This document shows, one piece after another, positions 43,170 to 51,622 of a stretch of DNA of 64,000 bases. The notes under the pieces are model-generated. The model was not told the origin of the DNA. It did no database searches and saw only the letters and a program-made list of their open reading frames with translations. Source of the stretch: Oscillospiraceae bacterium (GTDB lineage Bacteria > Bacillota > Clostridia > Oscillospirales > Ruminococcaceae); the NCBI GenBank assembly GCA_022793675.1, contig JAAWDH010000048.1:1-64000 (forward strand), read 5' to 3'. Made by a program: the position numbers and the translations under genes. How positions within the stretch are numbered: position 1 is the stretch's first letter; each line of letters begins with the position of its first letter.

Positions 43170-43601
43170 ATGACCATCAAGCAGCTTTCGATTTTTGTAG
43201 AGAACAAACCGGGGCGTTTGGCAGAGATTACTGGCATCCTCGCTGATGAGCATATCGACATCCGGGCGGTCTGCGTGGCCGATACCCGAGAATTCGGGAT
43301 CCTGCGGCTGATTGTCGATGACCCCGAAAGCGCAGCGAAGCGGGTGAAGGCCCACGACTGTACCTGTACCTTAAGCGAGGTACTGGTGCTGCGTATTGAT
43401 GACCAGCCCGGCGGGCTGGCGGGGCCGATGAAGATGCTGTCGGCGGTGGGCATCAGTGTCGAGTATATGTATGCTTTTGTTTCCAAGGATAAGGACGCCG
43501 CCTATGTAATTTTTAAGGTTGAGGATATTGCCAAAGCGGTCGAGACGCTGCAGCAGGGCGGCGTCCGCTTAGCTTCCCAGGAAGAAATCCGCGCGCTTTA
43601 A
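43170..43601 (+). CDS. Tandem ACT-domain protein
   Basis: Predicted 143 aa with two ACT domains (about 1-68 and 70-143), each a beta-alpha-beta-beta-alpha-beta unit: QLSIFVENKPGRLAEITGIL and LVLRIDDQPGGLAGPMKMLS. ACT domains bind amino acids; after iorAB it probably senses aromatic amino acids and modulates the pathway. There is no catalytic or DNA-binding domain. The ATG follows AGGAGGAAACGCC. Confidence 0.92.
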   Translation: MTIKQLSIFVENKPGRLAEITGILADEHIDIRAVCVADTREFGILRLIVDDPESAAKRVKAHDCTCTLSEVLVLRIDDQPGGLAGPMKMLSAVGISVEYMYAFVSKDKDAAYVIFKVEDIAKAVETLQQGGVRLASQEEIRAL

Positions 43602-43621
43602 GGCGGCTGGTAGGCGCTAAA

Positions 43622-43870
43622 ATGGAACTGCAATATACCAAATGGCAGACCCAGCGGCGATGTCTGCCCGACAAAGAAAAGCTGAATGTTATGCTGCTTG
43701 TGAAGGGCTGTTCGCATCTGGATTTGACTTATCAGATTTACTATTTGGCCGAGGAGGCTGAACGCCGAAAAGCGCGCTTTGTGCTGCGCATCATAAAAGG
43801 GTGCAGGACAACGGCGAGGCTGCGGCAGTTTATTAAGGAGCATCCGTATACGAGATTGGAGCGCTGCTGA
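43622..43870 (+). CDS. Small hypothetical basic protein
   Basis: Predicted 82 aa, basic, no signal peptide or membrane helix. I recognise no family. The central part (LVKGCSHLDLTYQIYYLAEEAERRKARFVLRI split across a strand and a helix) suggests a compact alpha/beta fold. It ends one base before the start of the Imm70-like gene, so translation is probably coupled. Base composition is more AT-rich than the flanking operon. It could be a partner or a remnant of a toxin gene, but this is speculative, and its ribosome site is weak. Confidence 0.5.
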   Translation: MELQYTKWQTQRRCLPDKEKLNVMLLVKGCSHLDLTYQIYYLAEEAERRKARFVLRIIKGCRTTARLRQFIKEHPYTRLERC

Positions 43871-43871
43871 G

Positions 43872-44285
43872 ATGGGGCTGTATCTATGTATATTTGACAG
43901 GTGCGGCGATGATATCTGCGGCATTGACGTTGGGCCATACCAGGATTTTGCCGTTTTCAGAATGTGCGTGGCAGGTTTTGTTGATGAGGGGCGGCTGCAA
44001 AGCAAGCCTACGCTGCTGCAACACGCCGATTGTGACGGCATTTGGAATACGGCAGCCTGCCAGGTCCTGATAGGCGAGCTGGCCGAGATTAAAACGGTGT
44101 TCCAACAGGAACCGCCCTGTGAGGAAATCTGGCAATTAAAAGAAGGTATCTTTAAATTTTGGGGCATTTCGCCGGCCAACCTTTTTGAATGTTTTGTTGA
44201 TTCTGATTGTGAATTTTTAGTTGACCGCCTTTTGGATTTATGCAGCCGCGCTGTCAAAGAAAAGCGCCCTATTGTTTTTCAATGA
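43872..44285 (+). CDS. Imm70-like immunity protein
   Basis: Predicted 137 aa. The start MGLYLCIFD, the CGIDVGPYQDFAVFR segment, LLQHADCDGIWNTAACQVL and the ending RPIVFQ match my recollection of the Imm70 family of polymorphic-toxin immunity proteins. No recognisable toxin is adjacent, only the 82-aa gene just upstream. Orphan immunity genes of this kind are often kept for protection from neighbours' toxins. Base composition is AT-richer than the surroundings, suggesting acquisition. The family call comes from memory of the pattern, not a search. Confidence 0.65.
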   Translation: MGLYLCIFDRCGDDICGIDVGPYQDFAVFRMCVAGFVDEGRLQSKPTLLQHADCDGIWNTAACQVLIGELAEIKTVFQQEPPCEEIWQLKEGIFKFWGISPANLFECFVDSDCEFLVDRLLDLCSRAVKEKRPIVFQ

Positions 44286-44319
44286 AAAGCTATTAATAAA
44301 GAAAGGGAGGGAGCTCTGT

Positions 44320-45099
44320 ATGAAACTCAGAGACACATTCAACGGCGTGATTGAGGATTACAATTACGCCCGCCCGCATTATCCTGACGGCTTGTACCAT
44401 GACATTGAAAAGTTTGTCGGCCGGCCTTTGCAGCAGTGCAGGATTCTGGAAGTCGGCGGCGGTACCGGCCAGGCCAGCGATTATTTCGTTCAGCTGGGCT
44501 GCCGGCTGACCATACTGGAAGTCGGGGAAGATCAAGTGGTTTGGCTGCGGGAGAAGTACAAGGATTTTCCTAACGTCGACGTTGTTGGCGGTTATTTTGA
44601 AGAGTTTGCGGCAGAGGAACGCTTCGACCTGATTTATTCCGCGACAGCTTTCCATTGGATTCCAGCGGAAGTGGGCTATAAAAAGGCTTATGAATTGTTA
44701 AAGCCGGGCGGGACAATGGCCGTTTTTTGGCATATGTCGTCGGTGACGCTGCACGTTGGCCCTGTACACGACGGTTTAAATGGGCTGAAGCGCCAGTATA
44801 TGCCGGAGGTTTCACTGGGATTTGACGAAGAGGGGCTTCGGGCCGCCCATGAAAAACGCCTTGCCCAAATCCAGACCGGCGGCTGGTTCCCGGCCCCGGA
44901 ATACCATGAATACCGCTGGGATGACCGCTATGATGCAGTGCGTTACGCCGCGCTGCTCAACTCCTATTCCGATACGCAGGAGTATTTGTCTGAGGAAAAA
45001 CGGGCGGAATACCTAAAAGCTGTGGCGGGCCATATTGAACGCTGCGGCGGCGAGGTGGAAATGCCGCAGTATGTCCGCCTTTATCTGGTCAAAAAATGA
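44320..45099 (+). CDS. Class I SAM-dependent methyltransferase
   Basis: Predicted 259 aa methyltransferase. The SAM-binding loop is ILEVGGGTGQASDYF, motif II LTILEVGEDQ, and post-motifs FDLIYSATAFHWIPAEVGYKKA and LLKPGGTMAVFW are typical of the type 11/12 group. The substrate is unknown. The start at 44320 follows GGGAGGGAGCTCTGT; the longer frame from 44221 overlaps the Imm70-like gene. It is followed 28 bases later by another hypothetical gene. Confidence 0.9.
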   Translation: MKLRDTFNGVIEDYNYARPHYPDGLYHDIEKFVGRPLQQCRILEVGGGTGQASDYFVQLGCRLTILEVGEDQVVWLREKYKDFPNVDVVGGYFEEFAAEERFDLIYSATAFHWIPAEVGYKKAYELLKPGGTMAVFWHMSSVTLHVGPVHDGLNGLKRQYMPEVSLGFDEEGLRAAHEKRLAQIQTGGWFPAPEYHEYRWDDRYDAVRYAALLNSYSDTQEYLSEEKRAEYLKAVAGHIERCGGEVEMPQYVRLYLVKK

Positions 45100-45127
45100 G
45101 GGGCCTGGTGGGCAGGGAGGTGCAGCC

Positions 45128-45538
45128 ATGCAGCTGTATAAGCTTGTGTCAAGGGAGCTTACTGAAACAGAGCTTCAAACCATTGCGCATTTCCGTTACT
45201 ATTATGACCAGAAGAAATGCTTTGCGCTGATTGGCGGCTATGCGGCCGCCGTGCTGTCGGACGATCGTGCGGGCAGCCTGGAAAAGCTTCGGCAGGAAGC
45301 TTTGGAAAATATGGCCAGCCTGCTGAACGTCCCGCCGGATTTTAGCGCCTATGTGATGGATGACGGTTTTGGGCTGGCAGAGATGGACTTTGGGATATAC
45401 GCGGTGAGTCCGTCGCCGCTGTCCGACGAAGAAATTGCCGCAAATAGGATGGGCGTCGCAGCGGCGTTGGCTGCAAGGAGCGCTTGTCTGGAGGCCTGCA
45501 GCGCCGGCGAAATCATCGCCATCGTTGACGAGGCATAG
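45128..45538 (+). CDS. Hypothetical protein
   Basis: Predicted 136 aa, acidic, no membrane segment. I recognise no family. The first half (LYKLVSRELTETELQTIAHF) and a middle helix (LEKLRQEALENMASLLNV) look helical, followed by a short strand pair with YVMDDGFGLAEMDFGIYAVSP. The ATG follows GGGAGGTGCAGCC. It is the last plus-strand gene before the terminator shared with gltX. Confidence 0.7.
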   Translation: MQLYKLVSRELTETELQTIAHFRYYYDQKKCFALIGGYAAAVLSDDRAGSLEKLRQEALENMASLLNVPPDFSAYVMDDGFGLAEMDFGIYAVSPSPLSDEEIAANRMGVAAALAARSACLEACSAGEIIAIVDEA

Positions 45539-45544
45539 GAAAAA

Positions 45545-45583
45545 CCCCGCTGCATCGTATTTATCGACGCAGCGGGGCTTTTT
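45545..45583. terminator. Bidirectional terminator between convergent genes
   Basis: The stem 45545-45557 with 45565-45577 has one mismatch and a 7-base loop. It is preceded by AAAAA and followed by CTTTTTT, so it can terminate both the plus-strand gene and minus-strand gltX. Confidence 0.9.
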
Positions 45584-45589
45584 TCAATT

Positions 45590-47047
45590 TTACGCTTCCA
45601 GCTTTTCGATGCCTTTGCGGATTCTCGCCAAAGTTTCCTCTTTGCCGATGATTTCGCTCAGTTCAATACCGCCGCCAGGGGTAAATTGTTTACCGGATAC
45701 AGCAACCCGCAGCGGCCAAAGGACGACGCCATTTTTGACTTCCATCTTTTCAATCAGGGCGAAGACCGCCTCGTGGATTTTCTCAGCCGACCACTCTTCA
45801 ACGCCTTCCAGCACCGGCAGCAGCGCCTTCAGCGAATCCAGTGCGACTTCGCTGTTGGTTTTCATTTTCTTATGGGTGTACAGTGCGATGTCATAGTCGG
45901 GCAGCGCGTCGATAAAATCAACCTGTTCAGGGATTTCGTTGAAGACCTCGGTGCGGGGCTGCAGCAGCGTTGCCAGCAGCGGCAGGTCGATGTCCTCGCG
46001 CTTGCAGCTTTCCCGGATGTAGGGGAGGGCGAATTCCAGGAATTTCTCGGGCGAAAGTTTGCGGATATAAGCGCCGTTGATGGCCCGCAGCTTAGCCGGG
46101 TCAAAAATTGCGGGGGACTTGGAGATACCAGAAACGTCAAATTCCTGCATCAGCTCTTCCATTGTAAAGACTTCATTTTCCCCTTTAGGGGCCCAGCCCA
46201 GCAGCGCGATATAGTTGACAATCGCTTCGTCTAAAAAACCCTTTGCCGACAGATCTTCAAAAGAGGCGTCGCCATTGCGCTTGGCGAGTTTTTCCGTTGC
46301 GTTTTTCATGACCGGCGAAACGTGGATATAGGTCGGGATTTCCCAGCCGAAAGCTTCGTAAAGCAGGTTATACTTCGGCGTGGAAGAAAGGTATTCATTG
46401 CCGCGGATGACATGGGTAATGCCCATTGTATGGTCGTCGACAACGTTGGCGAAGTTATAAGTCGGCATTCCATCGGCCTTGATCAGAATTTGGTCGTCGA
46501 GGTCAGCATTGTTGACGGTAATATCGCCGAACACTTCGTCGTGGAAGGTTGTCGTACCTTCTGTAGGGCATTTTTGGCGGATGACATAGGGGATCCCGGC
46601 GGCCAGTTTTTCGGCGACCTCTTCTTTGGAGAGGTTGCGGCAGTGCCCGTCGTAACGGGTGGGCATTCCGGAAGCCTGCTGGATTTTCCGCATTTCCTCC
46701 AGCCTGTCCTTGTCGCAGAAGCAGTAGTAAGCATGGCCGCTTTCGACTAACTGCAGCGCATACTCCTTAAACATCCCCATCCGTTCGCTTTGGACGTAGG
46801 GGCCGACCGGTCCGCCGATATCGGGTCCTTCGTCCCATTGGAGGCCGGCCCGGCGCAGGGTTTTATAGATCACGTCCACTGCGCCCTCGACATACCGGCC
46901 CTGATCGGTATCTTCAATCCGCAGGATAAAGACGCCGCCCTGCTTTTTGGCCAGCAGGTAGGTAAAAAGAGCGGTTCTCAGGTTGCCGATGTGCATATAC
47001 CCCGTAGGGCTTGGCGCAAACCGGGTTCTGACAGTTTTGCTTTCCAT
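45590..47047 (-). CDS. gltX: Glutamyl-tRNA synthetase
   Basis: Predicted 485 aa class I synthetase. The HIGH motif is FAPSPTGYMHIGNLRTAL, the specificity region is RIEDTDQGRYVEGA, and the KMSKS-equivalent is EKLAKRNGDASFED, followed by an alpha-helical anticodon-binding domain. Length is typical. The start at 47047 is 9 bases after GGAGG; the longer frame to 47140 overlaps the promoter at 47112-47140. It is monocistronic. Confidence 0.96.
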   Translation of the reverse strand: MESKTVRTRFAPSPTGYMHIGNLRTALFTYLLAKKQGGVFILRIEDTDQGRYVEGAVDVIYKTLRRAGLQWDEGPDIGGPVGPYVQSERMGMFKEYALQLVESGHAYYCFCDKDRLEEMRKIQQASGMPTRYDGHCRNLSKEEVAEKLAAGIPYVIRQKCPTEGTTTFHDEVFGDITVNNADLDDQILIKADGMPTYNFANVVDDHTMGITHVIRGNEYLSSTPKYNLLYEAFGWEIPTYIHVSPVMKNATEKLAKRNGDASFEDLSAKGFLDEAIVNYIALLGWAPKGENEVFTMEELMQEFDVSGISKSPAIFDPAKLRAINGAYIRKLSPEKFLEFALPYIRESCKREDIDLPLLATLLQPRTEVFNEIPEQVDFIDALPDYDIALYTHKKMKTNSEVALDSLKALLPVLEGVEEWSAEKIHEAVFALIEKMEVKNGVVLWPLRVAVSGKQFTPGGGIELSEIIGKEETLARIRKGIEKLEA

Positions 47048-47111
47048 TGTAATAAACCTCCGATTCCGGGCGCAGGCGCTGATGCGCTGCACTACGGTGA
47101 TTATTTCGTTC

Positions 47112-47140
47112 ATTGTACCATCTTTTTTTCGAAAAGTCAA
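47112..47140 (-). promoter_or_regulatory. Promoter of gltX
   Basis: On the minus strand TTGACT and TACAAT are 17 bases apart, ending about 65 bases before the gltX start. The interval 47141-47400 contains no gene I can support. Confidence 0.75.
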
Positions 47141-47407
47141 GCAGCCGCAGGCTGCTTTTGACTCTCATATTTAACCGAAGGGAGAATGCGAGTACATATC
47201 GTAACGCTGTACCATTGGTCAGAATGCTCTGTGTTCCTTCATCTGCGTTTCGATGCAAATCGAGTTTATGCTTCCCCGTGGCAAAGGGTGGTGTGTGCCG
47301 GCTTGTCTTTTTGGCGTGAGAGGTTGTCGGTTTTTGCTGTAAGCGGCAATTTGACGCTTGTTTTTTCGGGCAGGTTTGTTACAGGTGCCAAATTTTTCTT
47401 TTTATGA

Positions 47408-47436
47408 TTGACAGCTTTACAGGGATATGCTATAGT
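47408..47436 (+). promoter_or_regulatory. Promoter of the ABC transporter unit
   Basis: TTGACA (47408-47413) and TATAGT (47431-47436) are 17 bases apart. The promoter is spanned by the inverted repeat at 47411-47444. Confidence 0.8.
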
Positions 47437-47444
47437 AAAGCTGT
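47411..47444 (+). promoter_or_regulatory. Perfect inverted repeat spanning the ABC promoter (operator)
   Basis: ACAGCTTTAC (47411-47420) and GTAAAGCTGT (47435-47444) are perfect complements 14 bases apart, covering the end of the -35 to just past the -10. A dimeric regulator bound here would block RNA polymerase. No regulator gene is adjacent. Confidence 0.6.
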
Positions 47445-47500
47445 TTGCATTTGACTTCCAGGCTGTTCCGGAGAGCCTGGCACTTTGAAAGGAGCATCTC

Positions 47501-47548
47501 ATGAAAACTTTTTCTGTAATTTCTGACATGGCTGGAGGGGCCATGTAA
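47501..47548 (+). CDS. Putative 15-residue leader peptide
   Basis: A short ORF encodes MKTFSVISDMAGGAM, with AAAGGAG 8 bases before the ATG. A hairpin (47458-47464 with 47474-47480) lies just before it. Its codons include CTGGAGGGG (47532-47540), which is complementary to CCCTCCAG (47585-47592) near the ABC transporter ribosome site, suggesting attenuation. There is no protein evidence. Confidence 0.45.
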   Translation: MKTFSVISDMAGGAM

Positions 47549-47611
47549 AACCGGGCCTAGCCTGAATAAAGGGCCATGGGCCTGCCCTCCAGAATATTTT
47601 TGGAGGAACCT

Positions 47612-49291
47612 ATGGATACCAACAAGAAATCCACGATCAAAAAATTTTTTTCTTATTATAAGCCTTATAAAGGGCTGTTTGCTGCAACGTTGCTGCTGGC
47701 TGGCATCAGTACGGCCGCCGGGCTGCTTTTCCCGCTGCTGACGAGATACATTACTGGCGAGGTATTGGAAGGCGGCATGGAGAATGCATTGTCGGAAATC
47801 TGGAAAATTGGCGGGCTGATGCTGGTTTTGCTGGCCATCCAACAGGGAAGCTGCTACTTTGTCGATTATCGCGGCCATGTTATGGGTGCGAAAATTGAGC
47901 GGGATATGCGCCGGGAACTGTTTGACCATTACCAAAAACTTCCGGTTTCATTCTACGATAGTGAGCGGGTTGGACGGCTGATGAGCCGGTTGACTAGCGA
48001 TTTATGGTCGCTGGGGGAGCTTTACCACCATGGCCCAGAAGACGTTATCCTCTATTTTATCCGTTTTGTCGGTGCGTTTGTGATTTTGCTGACCATTGAC
48101 GTTCAGCTAAGCCTTTGGACAGCAGCTCTGCTCCCCATAGGCGGGGTGCTGGCAGTGATGATCGGCAAGCGGATGAATAAAGCTGTCAGTTGCAGCCAAC
48201 AGCAGCTTTCCGAAGTTAACGCCCAAGCCGAAGATACTCTTGCTGGCATTCGGGTAGTCAAAACCTTTACCGGTGAACGGCTGGAGCGGGAAAAATTCTG
48301 TTGCCAGAATGAGCAATTTCTGAAAAGCCGGGGCGCGATTTATAAAAACGAAGCCAATCTTACAGCAGTGCTGGATGCATTAACCCGGCTGATGACCATA
48401 TTGATTGTAGTGTTGGGTGGTGTCGGTATTACTGGTGGGCAGATGAGCTTGCCAGACTTACTGGCTTTTCTGCTTTACGCCAGCTACCTAACCGAGCCCG
48501 TACAGGCGCTACTGCACACTATCGGCCAGTATCAGGAAGGGGTTGCCTGTTTTAAACGTTTTGCCCAGATACTGGAAATAGCCCCTGAGCCGCAGGACGC
48601 CCCCGATGCGCTGTCACCAAAGCTGGAAGGCGGCATTACATTTAGAAATGTCAGCTTCCGTTATCCTGATTTCCAGAGTGACGTTTTACGGGATATATCT
48701 GTAGACATCAAGCCTGGCGAGTATGTGGCGCTGGTGGGGCCGTCGGGAGTGGGGAAAACCACTTTCTGTTCGTTGATCCCGCGTTTTTACGAAACCACAG
48801 CCGGCGAAATCCTAGTGGATGGCATCCCAACAGAAAAAATCCGCATGGAAGCCTTGCGCGGCCAGATCGGCATGGTACAACAGGACGTTTACCTCTTTGC
48901 TGGCAGCGTCCGGGAGAACATCCGCTATGGCCGGCCGGACGCTAGCGATGAGGAAGTTGCTGAAGCTGCGAAACGGGCCAATGCTCATGATTTTATTATG
49001 GCGCTTCCGAATGGCTACGATACCGATGTCGGTGAACGCGGCGTTAAGCTGTCCGGCGGACAGAAACAGCGTATCAGCATTGCCCGCGCTTTCCTGAAGA
49101 ATCCGCCGATCCTAATCCTGGATGAGGCGACTAGCGCACTGGACAACGAAAGCGAACAGCAAATCAAAGAGGCGTTGGAAACGCTGGCCAAGAGCCGCAC
49201 AACTTTGGTTATCGCCCATCGCCGTTCCACCATCGAAAGCGCCCAGCGGACGCTGGCGCTGCAGGATGGGCGGCTAATTGAACAAACCTGA
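47612..49291 (+). CDS. ABC transporter, fused permease and ATPase (exporter)
   Basis: Predicted 559 aa homodimeric-type ABC exporter (half-size). Six transmembrane helices occupy about residues 15-300. The nucleotide-binding domain has Walker A LVGPSGVGKTTF, the Q-loop, signature VKLSGGQKQRISIARAF, Walker B ILILDEATSALD and an H-loop VIAHR. The family covers lipid and multidrug exporters. The ATG follows TGGAGG. The leader organisation (operator-like repeat, leader ORF, competing hairpins) and the adjacent acetyltransferase suggest inducible drug resistance, which is inference. Confidence 0.94.
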   Translation: MDTNKKSTIKKFFSYYKPYKGLFAATLLLAGISTAAGLLFPLLTRYITGEVLEGGMENALSEIWKIGGLMLVLLAIQQGSCYFVDYRGHVMGAKIERDMRRELFDHYQKLPVSFYDSERVGRLMSRLTSDLWSLGELYHHGPEDVILYFIRFVGAFVILLTIDVQLSLWTAALLPIGGVLAVMIGKRMNKAVSCSQQQLSEVNAQAEDTLAGIRVVKTFTGERLEREKFCCQNEQFLKSRGAIYKNEANLTAVLDALTRLMTILIVVLGGVGITGGQMSLPDLLAFLLYASYLTEPVQALLHTIGQYQEGVACFKRFAQILEIAPEPQDAPDALSPKLEGGITFRNVSFRYPDFQSDVLRDISVDIKPGEYVALVGPSGVGKTTFCSLIPRFYETTAGEILVDGIPTEKIRMEALRGQIGMVQQDVYLFAGSVRENIRYGRPDASDEEVAEAAKRANAHDFIMALPNGYDTDVGERGVKLSGGQKQRISIARAFLKNPPILILDEATSALDNESEQQIKEALETLAKSRTTLVIAHRRSTIESAQRTLALQDGRLIEQT

Positions 49292-49312
49292 CTTGTATAA
49301 AATAAGGTTGCT

Positions 49313-49349
49313 GCCGGATGGTACTGGAACTTTTCCGGTGCCGTCCGGC
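49313..49349 (+). terminator. Long hairpin between the ABC transporter and GNAT genes
   Basis: A 17-bp stem (49313-49329 with 49333-49349) has three G-U pairs and a 3-base loop. The T-run after it is poor (GCTTTGT), so it may be a weak terminator or a transcript-stabilising hairpin. Confidence 0.5.
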
Positions 49350-49370
49350 GCTTTGTAATTCGGAGGAAAA

Positions 49371-49820
49371 ATGGTAGAATATTATTTGAGACAGTTGGAC
49401 GAAACTGCATCCAATAAAGTGGAAGCGCTGTTTGTCCATGTTTTTGAGCAGGCACCTTGGCATGACGACTGGTCAGATAAAACACAGTTAAAATGCTATA
49501 TTCACGATCTGATGGGGCAAAACAATTCCTTAACCTTTGGGCTGTATGAAGGCAAGGAACTGGTTGGGCTGTCGATGGGCCGGGTCAAGCATTGGTACAC
49601 CGGCACCGAATACTGCATTGACGAGCTGTGCATTTGTACGGAAAAGCAAAGCCAAGGTCTAGGGGCACTGTTCATCCGTGAAATTGAACAGGCTTGTAAG
49701 GCGCAGGGGTTTACCCATCTTTTCTTATTGACCGAAAACGATGTGCCAGCCTATGAGTTCTACAAAAAGCAGGGCTTTTACGAGTTGGAAACAAACGTCG
49801 CCTTTGCCAAAAAGTTATAA
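49371..49820 (+). CDS. GNAT-family acetyltransferase
   Basis: Predicted 149 aa. The acetyl-CoA site is in ELCICTEKQSQGLGALFIREIE (Q-x-x-G-x-G/A), and the final VPAYEFYKKQGFYELETNVA is typical of aminoglycoside-type and related N-acetyltransferases. Specificity cannot be told. The ATG follows CGGAGGAAAA. It lies 80 bases after an ABC exporter, so the two may form a small resistance pair. Confidence 0.85.
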   Translation: MVEYYLRQLDETASNKVEALFVHVFEQAPWHDDWSDKTQLKCYIHDLMGQNNSLTFGLYEGKELVGLSMGRVKHWYTGTEYCIDELCICTEKQSQGLGALFIREIEQACKAQGFTHLFLLTENDVPAYEFYKKQGFYELETNVAFAKKL

Positions 49821-49876
49821 GCGGATAAAAGTTTTTGCAGCTTAGCGCCGCTGAATTACGCTTTCTTTTATATCCC

Positions 49877-49905
49877 TTTACAAATTCCTGTATTTCCATT
49901 ATAAT
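49877..49905 (+). promoter_or_regulatory. Promoter of araBD
   Basis: TTTACA (49877-49882) and TATAAT (49900-49905) are 17 bases apart, ending about 35 bases before the araB start. Confidence 0.75.
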
Positions 49906-49939
49906 AGGAGCATAAGGAAGCGTGAAGGAGGCTTTTGGA

Positions 49940-51622
49940 ATGGCACAGTATGCGATAGGCGTCGATTTTGGGACGCTTTCAGGGCGGGCGGTGCTGGTAG
50001 AGACGGCAACTGGGGAAGAGTTGGCGTCGGCGGTGTACGACTATCCCCACGGCGTCATGGATCAATGTCTGCCGGATGGGACGGCGTTGCCGCCAGAGTG
50101 GGCGCTGCAGCATCCGTCGGATTATTTTGGGGTGCTGTCGGAGACAATTCCGGCTGTGCTGGAAAAGGCTGGCGTCAGCGCCGGAGAAGTCGTTGGCGTG
50201 GGCATCGATTTCACTGCCTGTACCGTGCTGCCGGTAAAGTCGGACGGTACCCCGCTTTGTTTTTTGCCTCAGTATCAGCATAACCCTCACGCCTACGTCA
50301 AACTTTGGAAGCACCATGCCGCGCAGGATAAGGCCGATCGTCTGAACGCTGCCGCAGCAGAGCGGGGCGAAAAGTGGCTGGCGCGCTACGGCGGCAAGGT
50401 TTCATCGGAGTGGCTGTTTCCAAAACTTTGGCAAATTCTGAATGAAGCCCCGGCGCTTTATGCTGATATGGATTATTTCATTGAGGCGGCCGACTGGGTG
50501 GTCTGGCAGCTGACCGGGACGCTGACTCGCAGCAGCTGTACCGCTGGTTATAAGGCCCTTTGGAGCAAACAGGACGGTTATCCGGACAGCAGCTTTTTTA
50601 AGGCGCTCGACCCGCGGCTGGAGAGGGTTGTTGAGGAAAAGCTCTTTGGGCCAGTGCTGCCCTTGGGGGCAAAAGCAGGGGAGATCACAGCGCTTTCTGC
50701 GTCGCTGACGGGGCTGCTGCCCGGCACAGCGGTGGCTGTCGCCAATGTTGACGCCCATGTCTGCGTCCCAGCAGTCAAAATTAGCGGCCCCGGCAAAATG
50801 CTGGCCATCATGGGCACTTCTACCTGCCATATGCTGCTTTCAGAGAAGGAAACGCCAGTGCCTGGCATCTGCGGCGCTGTGCTTGACGGCATCCTGCCCA
50901 ATTTTTGCGGCTATGAAGCAGGGCAGTCCTGCGTGGGCGACCATTTTGCCTGGCTGATTGACCGGCTGCTGCCGGCGGATTACCGCGCTGAAGCGGAACG
51001 TCGGGGCTTAAATCCGCACCAGCTCCTGCGCGAGAAAGCTGAGCGCCTAGCGCCCGGCGAAAGCGGCCTGTTGGCGCTGGATTGGTGGAACGGCAACCGT
51101 TCGGTGCTGGCAGACGTTTCCCTGAGCGGCCTGCTGTTGGGAGTAACACTGGCCACGAAGGCCGAAGAAATCTATCGCGCTCTGATCGAAGCGACAGCTT
51201 ACGGTACCCGTAAAATTATTGAAAATTTCCGCCAAAGCGGCGTGGCTGTCGAGGAATTCTATGCAGCCGGCGGCATCCCGCAGAAAGATCCGATGGCTAT
51301 GCAGATTTACGCCGATGTCATCAATATGCCAGTGCGTATCGCTGGCTCGGCCCAAGGCCCGGCGCTGGGGGCCGCAATTTTCGGCGCGGCCGCGGCCGGC
51401 AGAGAAGGGGGCGGCTACGGTTCGGTCAGCGAGGCCGCCGCTGCGATGGGCAAGCTTAAAGACACCGTTTATTTGCCTGATAAGGACCATGCCGCCGTCT
51501 ATGATATCCTGTACACTGAATACGACCGCCTCCACGATTACTTTGGACGGGGCGGGAATGATGTGATGAAGCGGCTGAAAGCTCTTCGCCGCGATGTCAA
51601 AGGAGGAAACCTGCCATGCTGA
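49940..51622 (+). CDS. araB: Ribulokinase
   Basis: Predicted 560 aa FGGY-family carbohydrate kinase phosphorylating L-ribulose to L-ribulose 5-phosphate. [16 protein letters not shown] (phosphate-binding), [20 protein letters not shown] and [19 protein letters not shown] are characteristic of AraB. Length is normal. The start MAQYAIG at 49940 follows GAAGGAGG. It overlaps araD by 7 bases. No araA or arabinose transporter is in the window. Confidence 0.95.
   Translation: MAQYAIGVDFGTLSGRAVLVETATGEELASAVYDYPHGVMDQCLPDGTALPPEWALQHPSDYFGVLSETIPAVLEKAGVSAGEVVGVGIDFTACTVLPVKSDGTPLCFLPQYQHNPHAYVKLWKHHAAQDKADRLNAAAAERGEKWLARYGGKVSSEWLFPKLWQILNEAPALYADMDYFIEAADWVVWQLTGTLTRSSCTAGYKALWSKQDGYPDSSFFKALDPRLERVVEEKLFGPVLPLGAKAGEITALSASLTGLLPGTAVAVANVDAHVCVPAVKISGPGKMLAIMGTSTCHMLLSEKETPVPGICGAVLDGILPNFCGYEAGQSCVGDHFAWLIDRLLPADYRAEAERRGLNPHQLLREKAERLAPGESGLLALDWWNGNRSVLADVSLSGLLLGVTLATKAEEIYRALIEATAYGTRKIIENFRQSGVAVEEFYAAGGIPQKDPMAMQIYADVINMPVRIAGSAQGPALGAAIFGAAAAGREGGGYGSVSEAAAAMGKLKDTVYLPDKDHAAVYDILYTEYDRLHDYFGRGGNDVMKRLKALRRDVKGGNLPC

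Noticed and set aside
47186-47407. 73-aa ORF before the ABC transporter promoter
   Set aside because: The ribosome site is too close to the ATG, the composition is irregular, and the end overlaps the promoter; no support as a gene.
49820-49868. Possible fifth copy of the hairpin repeat (GGATAAAAGTTTTTGCAGCTTAGC and nearby CGCTTTCTTTT)
   Set aside because: Only scattered matches, no intact palindrome and no CTGCGTCG block; similarity could be chance.
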